DNA of 64,000 nucleotides from Clostridia bacterium (lineage in GTDB: Bacteria; Bacillota; Clostridia; Oscillospirales; Acutalibacteraceae), in assembly GCA_017935325.1 (NCBI GenBank), contig JAGBHV010000030.1, positions 1-64,000 on the forward strand, given 5' to 3'. This document shows positions 43,674-51,659 of this stretch, piece by piece. Numbering within the stretch: position 1 is the first letter of the stretch; the number at the start of each line of letters is the position of its first letter. The translations under genes were made by a program, and so were the position numbers. Below the pieces are notes generated by a model. The model ran no database searches and had not been told where the DNA came from. It worked only from the letters and a program-made list of their open reading frames with translations.

Positions 43674-44405
43674 ATGTTCAATGCAGAAAAAGTAAAAAAA
43701 GAATGTGTAGAATGGATAAGAGATTTCTTTAAAAATAACGGACCTGACTGTAACGCAGTTGTGGGCATTTCGGGCGGTAAGGACAGCTCAATTGCAGCGG
43801 CACTTTGTGTTGAAGCATTGGGAAAGGAAAGAGTTATAGGTGTGCTTATGCCGCAAGGTGAGCAGCACGATATTGATATGGCTTACCTGCTTGTCAATCA
43901 TCTCGGCATAAAGCATTATGAAATCAATGTGAAAGATGCTATTGATGCACTTCTTAAAAATATGCCTGAAGAACTTCCCGTTTCGGTGCAGACAAAAACA
44001 AACATTCCCCCGAGAGTAAGAATGGCAACTCTTTATGCAGTAAGTCAGTCTGTAAACGGACGAGTTGTAAATACCTGCAATCTTTCAGAGGATTGGGTAG
44101 GTTATTCAACACGTTACGGTGATGCAGCAGGCGATTTTTCTCCCATGTCAAATCTTACTGTTACAGAAGTTAAAGAAATCGGCAGACTTTTAGGACTTCC
44201 CGATGTACTTGTTGATAAAGTTCCGATTGACGGACTCTGCGGAAAAACTGATGAAGAAAATTTAGGTTTTACTTATGCTGAACTTGACAGATATATCCGC
44301 ACAGGCGAAATTGACGATAAAGACAAAAAAGAGCTTATTGACAGGAAGCACAGAATGAATCTTTTCAAACTTGAAATGATGCCGGCTTTCAAACCTGAAA
44401 TGTAA
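43674..44405 (+). CDS. nadE: NH3-dependent NAD synthetase
   Basis: The 243-residue enzyme has the P-loop SGGKDSS (residues 34-40), NIPPRVRMATLYAVSQ and NTCNLSEDWVGYSTRYGDAAGD, which are NadE blocks. It amidates nicotinate adenine dinucleotide to NAD with ammonia, since no glutaminase domain is fused. It follows the nicotinamidase by 17 bases. Confidence 0.92.
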   Translation: MFNAEKVKKECVEWIRDFFKNNGPDCNAVVGISGGKDSSIAAALCVEALGKERVIGVLMPQGEQHDIDMAYLLVNHLGIKHYEINVKDAIDALLKNMPEELPVSVQTKTNIPPRVRMATLYAVSQSVNGRVVNTCNLSEDWVGYSTRYGDAAGDFSPMSNLTVTEVKEIGRLLGLPDVLVDKVPIDGLCGKTDEENLGFTYAELDRYIRTGEIDDKDKKELIDRKHRMNLFKLEMMPAFKPEM

Positions 44406-44407
44406 AA

Positions 44408-44446
44408 CAAATCCCGTTGAACCACAAAAAGTTCAACGGGATTTTT
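44408..44446. terminator. Two-way terminator between nadE and the GNAT gene
   Basis: AAATCCCGTTGAAC and GTTCAACGGGATTT form a 14-pair stem with an eight-base loop, with T-run on both strands. It ends the nadE transcript and the convergent minus-strand operon. Confidence 0.92.
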
Positions 44447-44449
44447 GTG

Positions 44450-45007
44450 TCATAATTCCAATGCGAAAATGGCGGTTGAAAAAAATGTTTTTAATAACGT
44501 GAAACCGTATTTTCTGTAAAAATTTCCGCCTTTTTCATTGTTTGCAAACATCGTAAGACAAACGCCCTTTACTCCCTTTTTTCTGAGATTTTCGCAAAGT
44601 GTGTCCATCAGTCTGTGTCCAAGTCCCATGCGTTGATATTCAGGCAGAATATCAATGTGCATATGGGCAGGATATTTTTTTCTGAGCCTTGCCTGAATAA
44701 AGGTTGATAAAACTGCTGCTATTCTGTCAGATACGGTGTATTTTCTCAATCGGGGGAGATATTCTTTCCTGAAAATTTTTTTGAATTTATCATAGTTTTC
44801 AGCACAGAGAATATACCCTATCGCTCTGTCGTTTTCATCAACTGCAACGAAGCAGTTATGACCTTCTTTTTCTATAAAATAGTCGCAATAGGTTGTCAGA
44901 ATAATGTGCCGCTTTTTTTCACTCCAGTCGCAGGGGCCATCGCTGTTACAGCAGACAAAGCGGACATCTTCTTTGTATTTTTCTTCGTAACGTTTTATTT
45001 CCACCAT
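44450..45007 (-). CDS. GNAT-family N-acetyltransferase
   Basis: The 185-residue protein has the GNAT core: VAVDENDRAIGYILC, HIDILPEYQRMGLGHRLMDTL (acetyl-CoA loop) and TMFANNEKGGNFYRKYGF. The substrate is unknown; being last in an operon with a glycosidase and a symporter, acetylation of an amino sugar is a possibility only. Confidence 0.85.
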   Translation of the reverse strand: MVEIKRYEEKYKEDVRFVCCNSDGPCDWSEKKRHIILTTYCDYFIEKEGHNCFVAVDENDRAIGYILCAENYDKFKKIFRKEYLPRLRKYTVSDRIAAVLSTFIQARLRKKYPAHMHIDILPEYQRMGLGHRLMDTLCENLRKKGVKGVCLTMFANNEKGGNFYRKYGFTLLKTFFSTAIFALEL

Positions 45008-45027
45008 AAATTTTCCTTTTTACTGTA

Positions 45028-46119
45028 TTATTTAAAGTAGTTTATAATTAAAATTATTGCTACGATTACTGCTGCAACTCCGAAGAATTTAAGCACTCTG
45101 TAAAAAGCCTCGTAAACATTTGTAGGCATTATCTGATAAAGAGCAAAACGGAATTTTTCTTTAACTTTTTTGCCAACTAAATCTCTGTATCTGCGGTCGT
45201 AAGTACTGAAAGTTCCGTCTTCATTCAGGTTTATTATACGCACGCCTCTGTCAAGACCGGGTCCGTAAATATGGAAACCTGCACCCTGAGTGTAACCAAC
45301 ATCAACACCTTTTACTTTTCCGTTGAAAGAGTTTATATGGTCGTGACCGAAGTAAATGCCTTTTACGTCACCTTTTTCTGCCATTGCGTCAAACTGACCG
45401 CTGTTTTCCATGGGGTCAGCAGGGGATTCTTTCATAAACGCGCCTTTGTTTACTTTGTTTTTGTCAAGAATATACCATTTCCCTGCGCGGTTTCTGAAGC
45501 CTTGGACAGCACCTTTTGTGCCTCTTTTCACTTCAAGCATAAGCCGGTCAACTTCAGGCACGGGAATGTGCTGAATCACGATTGAGGGTATATAATTTCC
45601 CGTTTTTTCTCTGTACTCATCGCGTGTTTTTCTGTACCATTCAATCTGATTTTCGTGCACATGGTCATAGCCGATTGTAAGGCTTGTGTGGCTGTCGATG
45701 CAGTAGAGGAGAAAAATAATTTCATCACCGTTTTTAATTTCAATTACGTGATTTCCGCAACCGTCAATGCCTTCTGTATTTTCGCCAACAAAGTGAGGAA
45801 TTGTTTTGTAAATTTCAAACTGTTCTTCGTTGGAAAGCCCTACTTGCCTGTCGTGATTTCCGAAACAGATTGTAAAAGGTACACCTCTTGAATGTGCAGG
45901 CTCTGTGATTTTATATAAAACATCATGGACAAGTTTTCTGTTGCCTTTGAAAGATGCGATGTTCCATATCTGGTCGCCTGAATAAACAACTAAATCAGGC
46001 TTTTCTTCTTCCATTGCAGCATTAAGGAGATTCAGCAAATCGGGACTTACTTTTTTTCCCTCCTGGGTATCTGCTACCTGCATTATTTTGAAATTTTTAT
46101 TTTTGAATTCGAGTTGCAT
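45028..46119 (-). CDS. Calcineurin-like metallophosphoesterase with C-terminal membrane helix
   Basis: The 363-residue protein has the metal motifs VADTQEG (Asp17), VYSGDQIWN, CFGNHDRQ, IVIQHIP and YFGHDH. The first motif reads D-T-Q in place of the common D-x-H, as in some purple-acid-phosphatase-like members. The end (FFGVAAVIVAIILIINYFK) is a membrane helix with no N-terminal signal, so the catalytic domain probably faces the cytoplasm. It lies between the GPH symporter and the GNAT gene in one operon. Confidence 0.86.
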   Translation of the reverse strand: MQLEFKNKNFKIMQVADTQEGKKVSPDLLNLLNAAMEEEKPDLVVYSGDQIWNIASFKGNRKLVHDVLYKITEPAHSRGVPFTICFGNHDRQVGLSNEEQFEIYKTIPHFVGENTEGIDGCGNHVIEIKNGDEIIFLLYCIDSHTSLTIGYDHVHENQIEWYRKTRDEYREKTGNYIPSIVIQHIPVPEVDRLMLEVKRGTKGAVQGFRNRAGKWYILDKNKVNKGAFMKESPADPMENSGQFDAMAEKGDVKGIYFGHDHINSFNGKVKGVDVGYTQGAGFHIYGPGLDRGVRIINLNEDGTFSTYDRRYRDLVGKKVKEKFRFALYQIMPTNVYEAFYRVLKFFGVAAVIVAIILIINYFK

Positions 46120-46137
46120 AATATCAGTCCCTTATTT

Positions 46138-47526
46138 TCAAGCTTTTTCACTTGCACGCTTTTCAGCAATATAATCGTGAACCTCGTCGCGGAGCTTGCC
46201 GTGAAGATTGAATTTCGTTTTGAAGATGATAAGTGAAATTGTAAGAAGAACAGGAGGTACAGCAAAGCAGATAATGCCGATTGCCGCTTTTGTAGGCTCA
46301 TTGAAGGTTTCAACTGCTTTTTGCTGTGTATAGTTCATAAGACCTAAACCGCCGAAAAGGAAAAGTGTCTGGAAAGTATAAGCCATTTTCTGAAGGAAGC
46401 CTTTCATTGAGAAAGTGATGCTTTCGCTTCTTTTGCCTGTTTTGAATTCACCGTAGTCAACAATGTCTGAAAGGAAAATTGTCTGACCTACAAACATTGA
46501 GCCGATACCGATACTTGCAAATGCATAGCTTACATCCATTGCAATTGTAATTTTCAGCACAGGTCCGAAAACAAACATAAGTATGTATCCGATAATTGTT
46601 GTTGTAAGTGAAATCAGATAAATTGCACGGTTTGAGAATTTCTTGCTGAGAACGGGGATAACGAGAAGACCGAGAGCAGAGCCGACGGCGCCGATAGTTG
46701 AGAACAGACTCTGTTCTTTAGGATTGCCGAGAACATCTGTGAAATAGTAAACTGCAGTACTGCTTGTAAGATACCAGCCTGCATTTGAAATCATTGCAAA
46801 AATCATAAATACAATCAACTGGTCGTTTGATTTTATAACGCTGAAAACTTTTCTGAAGCTGAATTTTTCGTTGCTGTAAACCACGTGTCTTTCTTTAGTT
46901 GAAAGGACGCAGATAACTGCGAATACTATAAGAAAAATTCCGCAGATAAGTGCCCATTTTGAAAAACCGTCAGGGCTGTAGCCGTCTTCCGTCTTTTTAA
47001 GTCCTGTTGAAAGCATGGGAAGAATCATAGGTGTGAGAATGCTGATAAGTCCCTGGCCGATACCGCTGAAAGCACGTGCAACGGTTGCAACAAGGTTTCT
47101 GTCTTTCATATCGTTTGTAAATGAAGGCACCATTGACCAGTAGGGAATGTCAGCCATTGTGTTTGTCATACCCCAGAGCACATACATTATTGCGATATAT
47201 ATGTAAAGGGGAGTTCCGCTCATACCGAAATTGGAGAACAGAAGAAACAGTACAATTGCATTTGATGCAGTACCGATAAGAATCCATGGCCTGTATTTGC
47301 CCATTTTTGTTTTTGTGTTGTCAACGATTGTGCCCATCAAAGGGTCGTTTATGCCGTCCCAGATACGTGCAAGGGGAGTGATGATAAGAAGGAATGCTTC
47401 TGCAATGCCTAAGCTTGTAAGGTAATAGGAAAGGTAGGAATAGAAAAGCCCGTAAGATAAGTCAAGACCTAATGCTCCTATACCGTAGCCGAATTTTACG
47501 CCCCAGGAAGTTTTGTATTCGTTCAT
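46138..47526 (-). CDS. GPH-family (MelB-like) sugar:cation symporter
   Basis: The 462-residue, 12-helix protein begins with the family motif KTSWGVKFGYGIGALGLDLSYG and has DGINDPLMGTIVDNTKTKMGKYRPW after helix 2, the GPH cation-sugar signature (seen in parts: GINDPLMG, MGKYRPWIL). It imports glycosides with Na+ or H+. The ATG at 47526 follows AGGAG. It is 22 bases after the glycosidase gene and probably brings in that enzyme's substrate. Confidence 0.9.
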   Translation of the reverse strand: MNEYKTSWGVKFGYGIGALGLDLSYGLFYSYLSYYLTSLGIAEAFLLIITPLARIWDGINDPLMGTIVDNTKTKMGKYRPWILIGTASNAIVLFLLFSNFGMSGTPLYIYIAIMYVLWGMTNTMADIPYWSMVPSFTNDMKDRNLVATVARAFSGIGQGLISILTPMILPMLSTGLKKTEDGYSPDGFSKWALICGIFLIVFAVICVLSTKERHVVYSNEKFSFRKVFSVIKSNDQLIVFMIFAMISNAGWYLTSSTAVYYFTDVLGNPKEQSLFSTIGAVGSALGLLVIPVLSKKFSNRAIYLISLTTTIIGYILMFVFGPVLKITIAMDVSYAFASIGIGSMFVGQTIFLSDIVDYGEFKTGKRSESITFSMKGFLQKMAYTFQTLFLFGGLGLMNYTQQKAVETFNEPTKAAIGIICFAVPPVLLTISLIIFKTKFNLHGKLRDEVHDYIAEKRASEKA

Positions 47527-47548
47527 GATTTTTCTCCTTTTAAGAGTT

Positions 47549-49495
47549 TTATTCTTCAATAACAACTATTCTGTGAATGTCTACTTCAGGTACAACAAAC
47601 TTTACTTTACCGTCTGCGAAATCGAAGGGAATTTCTGTACCTTCAGGCTGAAGAATAACTTTTGACGGCTTGTTTTCTTTTTTTACCACACAATCCACAT
47701 TATAAAGCTTAACAGTATCTTCAATAACTTCTGTATTTGTTCCGCGTACTGTTGTATGTGCAAAAAGAAGGTGAAGAATATTTCTCTTTTCTTTTTCCTG
47801 CCTTGTGTAAGTAACAACTGCTTTGTCGGGGATGTTTACGTTTATTGTGAAATCGTCACCCATTAATTTATTAAGCACGTGAGTGAAAATTTCTTTGAAG
47901 CAAAGATGTCCGAGGCTTGCATAAGCTGTGAAAATATCCCAACCGATATAAGCAATGTTTCCTTTGATTACTGCAGCAGGGAATTGTTCATCGGGGTTGT
48001 TGGGAGCATGAGCGTGCGAGCAGAAATGTTCACGTGTTCTGTTGAAATACGGATTCTGCATAAATGCCACAACCTCGCAATCGCCAGCGTCAATGTTGAA
48101 AGCTCTGCAACGCATGATGTATTCCGTTTTCCCGTTGACGGTTTCAAATCCGGGAATAAAATATGTAGGTTCAAATTCATTTTCTCCCTTATATTCTGCA
48201 CCCACATCAAGGAAGAATCTTCCGTCAGAAGTAAGAGCTTCACCGCTTGCAAGAACTTTGCCGCCATTTTCTGCATAAGCCTTTACTTTTTCTATGGTAT
48301 CTTTGTCAAGAATTGCAATGTCAGGGAGAATCAGCATTTTGTATTTTGAAAAGTCCATTGTGCTGTCAATAAAATTATAAAGACAGTTGCTTTCAAGCAA
48401 CATTCTGTTTGCACCTGTATCTGCTTTGATATCGCGTTCGCCCGTAAGTGCTTCTGCACTTAAAACTGCAATGTCTGCAATGTTTTTGGCGTTTTCAAGC
48501 CAGGGTTCTTTTTCTTCAACTAAAGAATATGCTTTTCCGATAAGGTTGTAGGTTGCCATGTTCATTTCGCCCAGAGGGTGCATCTGGTCACCTATTGAAC
48601 ATCCTGCACCGTTTGCAACTGATAAAGCAGTTTCGTAAATGAGTGCATTCGGGTGTTTGAATCCGCCGAATTCGCCCCAGGAGTGATGGAATTTACCGGT
48701 CATGCCGAGAAAGTCTGTGTTTTCAAGTGAACGCACGTAAGCAGATGAAAGAGGGAAATGGTCATAACCCCAACCGCCAGTGGGTAAACTTTCAAGTTCA
48801 AGGTGAGTGTTTGCGTTGATTGAGAAATAATCACCTTTCGGGATGTGTCCTGCATTATGGAAAATTGTTGCATCAGAGCTGTGTTTTCTCACGGCAGCAT
48901 TGGTAGCTGTTACGTATTTTTCATATACAATCTTTTCAAATCTATTACGGTCTTCTTCTTTTTCAATATCAAGACCGAGATTCTGCATGTCTTTTCTGCA
49001 TTTTTCACAGTAGCAGAAACGAGGTGATACAATATCAAGGAAAATTCCGCAAGGGTTGTATTTTACCATAACTTCTTCAATCTGACTGCAGAGTACGTCA
49101 AGGTATTCTGTGTTAAAGCAGAGCAGATGAAAATGAGTTTCCTTTTCGTATTCGTCACAATCAGCTTTATCATCTGAATGCCTGTATCTCCATTCGGGGT
49201 GTATTTCCCAATCCTTTTCGTCGAAACCTGCTGAAATGTAAACAGGAGCGTTTACGTCAATTTCTTTACAGGCTTCAAGCTGAGCTCCGAGTAAATCGAA
49301 ATCAAGCTCAGGATGCATTTTGTTTGCATCAGTCGGATGATATGACCAACCGTGATGGCATTTTGAAAATACGGTAATGGAATTTACGTGACCTGCTTTC
49401 AATGCAGCCTGAAATTGTTCTTTTGAAAAATTTTTGCCTACAGGCAAAGTTCCGTTTGTATGAAAGTCAAGATGAACCTGTCTTTTTCTTATCAT
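47549..49495 (-). CDS. Putative glycoside hydrolase, GHL6/beta-galactosidase-trimerisation type
   Basis: The 648-residue cytoplasmic protein has a TIM-barrel-like N-terminal half with HLDFHTNGTLPVG, NPCGIFLDIVSPRFCYCEKC and NDAGH-like FHNAGHIPKGDYF segments, and a middle Rossmann-like domain (MLILPDIAILDKDTIEKVKA and NGGKVLASGEA) as in the trimerisation domain of GH42-related enzymes. The pattern recalls the hypothetical glycosyl hydrolase 6 group, often labelled only by domain. Substrate is unknown. The ATG at 49495 follows AAAGGAGA. It leads an operon with a GPH symporter. Confidence 0.6.
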   Translation of the reverse strand: MIRKRQVHLDFHTNGTLPVGKNFSKEQFQAALKAGHVNSITVFSKCHHGWSYHPTDANKMHPELDFDLLGAQLEACKEIDVNAPVYISAGFDEKDWEIHPEWRYRHSDDKADCDEYEKETHFHLLCFNTEYLDVLCSQIEEVMVKYNPCGIFLDIVSPRFCYCEKCRKDMQNLGLDIEKEEDRNRFEKIVYEKYVTATNAAVRKHSSDATIFHNAGHIPKGDYFSINANTHLELESLPTGGWGYDHFPLSSAYVRSLENTDFLGMTGKFHHSWGEFGGFKHPNALIYETALSVANGAGCSIGDQMHPLGEMNMATYNLIGKAYSLVEEKEPWLENAKNIADIAVLSAEALTGERDIKADTGANRMLLESNCLYNFIDSTMDFSKYKMLILPDIAILDKDTIEKVKAYAENGGKVLASGEALTSDGRFFLDVGAEYKGENEFEPTYFIPGFETVNGKTEYIMRCRAFNIDAGDCEVVAFMQNPYFNRTREHFCSHAHAPNNPDEQFPAAVIKGNIAYIGWDIFTAYASLGHLCFKEIFTHVLNKLMGDDFTINVNIPDKAVVTYTRQEKEKRNILHLLFAHTTVRGTNTEVIEDTVKLYNVDCVVKKENKPSKVILQPEGTEIPFDFADGKVKFVVPEVDIHRIVVIEE

Positions 49496-49684
49496 AAGAA
49501 ACATCTCCTTTTGGTTTATAAAAAGATTATAATATAAAACTTTATAAAAGTAAATAATCCTTGCCTTCAGACAAAGAAATATTTTAAAGAGATAAACACC
49601 GGCACAAACAGTTTCTGATATTGCTTTGTTGTTAATAAAAATCTGTTTAAAGCTTAAGAATAGTGATGAAAATGTTTTTTGCTC
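49496..49684. other. AT-rich spacer without visible genes
   Basis: This spacer separates the divergent glycosidase operon and the T-box unit. Apart from the promoter candidate at its left end no open frame, repeat or structured element is recognised. Confidence 0.6.
49526..49554 (-). promoter_or_regulatory. Possible promoter of the glycosidase-symporter operon
   Basis: TTTACT and TATAAT lie 17 bases apart on the minus strand, 31 bases before the start at 49495. The -35 box is weak and the region is AT-rich. Confidence 0.42.
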
Positions 49685-49713
49685 TTGACTTCAACGCTTT
49701 AACATAGTACAAT
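49685..49713 (+). promoter_or_regulatory. Promoter of the T-box transcript
   Basis: TTGACT and TACAAT are 17 bases apart. A start near 49720 would give a leader of about 330 bases holding the whole T-box. Confidence 0.75.
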
Positions 49714-49719
49714 ATCGAA

Positions 49720-50017
49720 GAGAATAAATAATAAAATTAATCTGAAATGCGTTTGAGCAGGAATAAGTAATTTTAGCGGAAGTGTTCAGAGAGTTGTCGG
49801 GTGGTGTGAGATAACAGCGGAAGCTTAAATGAATACATCCTGCGAGCAGTGCACCGAACAAGTTTTTTCAGTAGGCTGCAACGGGCGTTCCCGTTACAGA
49901 ACAGGAGTGTTGTATGACACTCTGCAAGGCCGCGAATGTGAGTAAGCGGTAAATTGAGGTGGTACCACGGGTTTTCTCGTCCTCTGCATTTTTTACGATA
50001 TGCAGAGGGCGTTTTTC
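49720..50017 (+). promoter_or_regulatory. T-box leader, predicted tyrosine-specific
   Basis: The leader has stem I features (AGAGAGTTGTC at about 49788, GGTGGTGTGAGA, then GAATACATCCTGCGAGC), the T-box core GGTGGTACCACGG at 49958-49970, and a terminator CGTCCTCTGCAT / ATGCAGAGGGCG (49978-50011) followed by TTTTT. In the specifier position, right after GAA, the codon is TAC (49834-49836), i.e. tyrosine. The UGGU of the core would pair with ACCA, which fits the A discriminator of tRNA-Tyr. Uncharged tRNA-Tyr would favour read-through into the symporter gene. Confidence 0.9.
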
Positions 50018-50049
50018 TTCGTAATTCAGATTTTCAGGAGGTAGAAAAT

Positions 50050-51600
50050 ATGACAACTGTACAATTGTACACAGTTATTGCTCTTTGTGCTTTTGCAGCG
50101 ATAATGTTTATAATCGGCTGTATAAGTTACAGAAAGTCAAAAACACTTGATCACTTTCTTGTAGGCGGCAGAAATATAGGAGCATGGGCAACGGCATTTG
50201 CGTACGGCACCGCGTATTTCTCAGCAGTTGTTTTTGTAGGTTATGCAGGACAGCACGGATGGAATATAGGTATCGGAGCTATATGGATCGGCATAGGAAA
50301 TGCTGTGTTAGGTTGCTTGCTTTCTTGGCTTTTGTTTGCAAATCGCACAAGAAAAATGACAAAAAGACTTGATGCAAAAACTATGCCCGAATATTTTGAA
50401 AAGAGATACGATTCAAAGGGTATGAAAATCCTTGCTTCGGTTATCATTTTTGTATTTCTCGTACCATATTCAGCAGCAGTTTATAAAGGGCTCGGTGCTC
50501 TGTTCAGTGCAATTTTTCCCGGCGTTGAGACGTGGGTATGGATGCTGATTATTGCAAGCCTTACGGCTGTATATCTTGTTGCAGGCGGATATGTAGCTAC
50601 TTCTTACACAGACCTGGTTCAGGGTTTGGTTATGATTGTAGGTGTTATCTGCCTTATTATCGCGGTTCTCAACAACGAAAATGTGGGCGGACTTGCGGGA
50701 CTTATTGAAAATCTTAAAAATTTCCAATCATTACCGGGCGATCCGAATCCGGTAACAGGCGAACAGCTGTCTGATATTTTCGGCGGTTCATCTTTCAGAT
50801 TCCTTTGCGTAAATATTATGCTTACAAGCTTCGGTACATGGGGTCTTCCTCAGATGATAGGCAAGTTCTATGCTATCAAGGATACTGCAGCTATCAGGCG
50901 CGGAACTTTGATTTCAACTATTTTCTGCCTTGTAATCGGCTGCGGTGCATATCTTGTCGGAAGTGCTTCAAGACTTGTTCTCGGAGGACAGCTTCCTGAA
51001 GGCGGTATTGATTCAGTTATTCCTGCAGTTCTTCTGAAAGTTCTCGGCGGAGATACTGTTGGTATAATTCTCCTGGCTGTAATTATGATACTTTTGCTTT
51101 CCGCATCTATGTCAACTCTGGAAGCAGTTGTTCTGACATCTGCTTCGGCTGTTGCAGTTGACCTTATTCCCTCAATCGGAAGAAAAAACATAAAACCTGA
51201 AAAGAAGATGCTTCTTACAAGAATTTTCTGCCTTGTATTTGTTGCGTGCTCTTTCATTTTTGCAACGCAGAATATTCCGATTATAGTAAGTCTTATGTCG
51301 TTCTCATGGGGCGTTGTTTCAGGTTGCTTCATCGGTCCGTACATATGGGGTCTTTTCTCAAAGAAAATCACAAAAACCGGTGCTTTCGCAGGTGTGATTT
51401 CAGGTCTTATTACTGTAGGCGGAGCTACACTTGCAATTTCCCTTAATTCAGGTTTCGCTGCGGCTGCGGCAAAATCTCCTGAAATGGGTGTTGTCGCTAT
51501 GGCAGTTTCAATGGTAGTTGTTCCTGTAGTCAGCGCTCTTACAAAGAAAAAGGACTGTCAGAGGGCAGAGGAAATTTTCCAATGTTATAACGAAGAATAA
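50050..51600 (+). CDS. Sodium:solute symporter (SSS family), predicted tyrosine-related
   Basis: The 516-residue protein has about 13 membrane helices and SSS features: SYRKSKTLDHFLVGGRNIG, AWATAFAYGTAYFSAVVFVG and the region AGGYVATSYTDLVQGLVM. Members carry proline, pantothenate, sugars or other solutes with Na+. The tyrosine T-box in front predicts that it brings in tyrosine or a tyrosine precursor; this is inference from regulation. The ATG at 50050 follows CAGGAGG; a frame from inside the T-box is ignored. Confidence 0.88.
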   Translation: MTTVQLYTVIALCAFAAIMFIIGCISYRKSKTLDHFLVGGRNIGAWATAFAYGTAYFSAVVFVGYAGQHGWNIGIGAIWIGIGNAVLGCLLSWLLFANRTRKMTKRLDAKTMPEYFEKRYDSKGMKILASVIIFVFLVPYSAAVYKGLGALFSAIFPGVETWVWMLIIASLTAVYLVAGGYVATSYTDLVQGLVMIVGVICLIIAVLNNENVGGLAGLIENLKNFQSLPGDPNPVTGEQLSDIFGGSSFRFLCVNIMLTSFGTWGLPQMIGKFYAIKDTAAIRRGTLISTIFCLVIGCGAYLVGSASRLVLGGQLPEGGIDSVIPAVLLKVLGGDTVGIILLAVIMILLLSASMSTLEAVVLTSASAVAVDLIPSIGRKNIKPEKKMLLTRIFCLVFVACSFIFATQNIPIIVSLMSFSWGVVSGCFIGPYIWGLFSKKITKTGAFAGVISGLITVGGATLAISLNSGFAAAAAKSPEMGVVAMAVSMVVVPVVSALTKKKDCQRAEEIFQCYNEE

Positions 51601-51613
51601 TCAGCTGAGCAAA

Positions 51614-51642
51614 TTGCTGATATAATTTAAAAAATATATAAT
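51614..51642 (+). promoter_or_regulatory. Possible promoter of the second GPH-type transporter
   Basis: TTGCTG and TATAAT lie 17 bases apart in the 59-base gap after the symporter, ending 17 bases before the next start codon. It would leave a very short leader and the transporter may instead share the T-box transcript, as no terminator is seen. Confidence 0.35.
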
Positions 51643-51659
51643 TTAAAGGAGGTATTATT

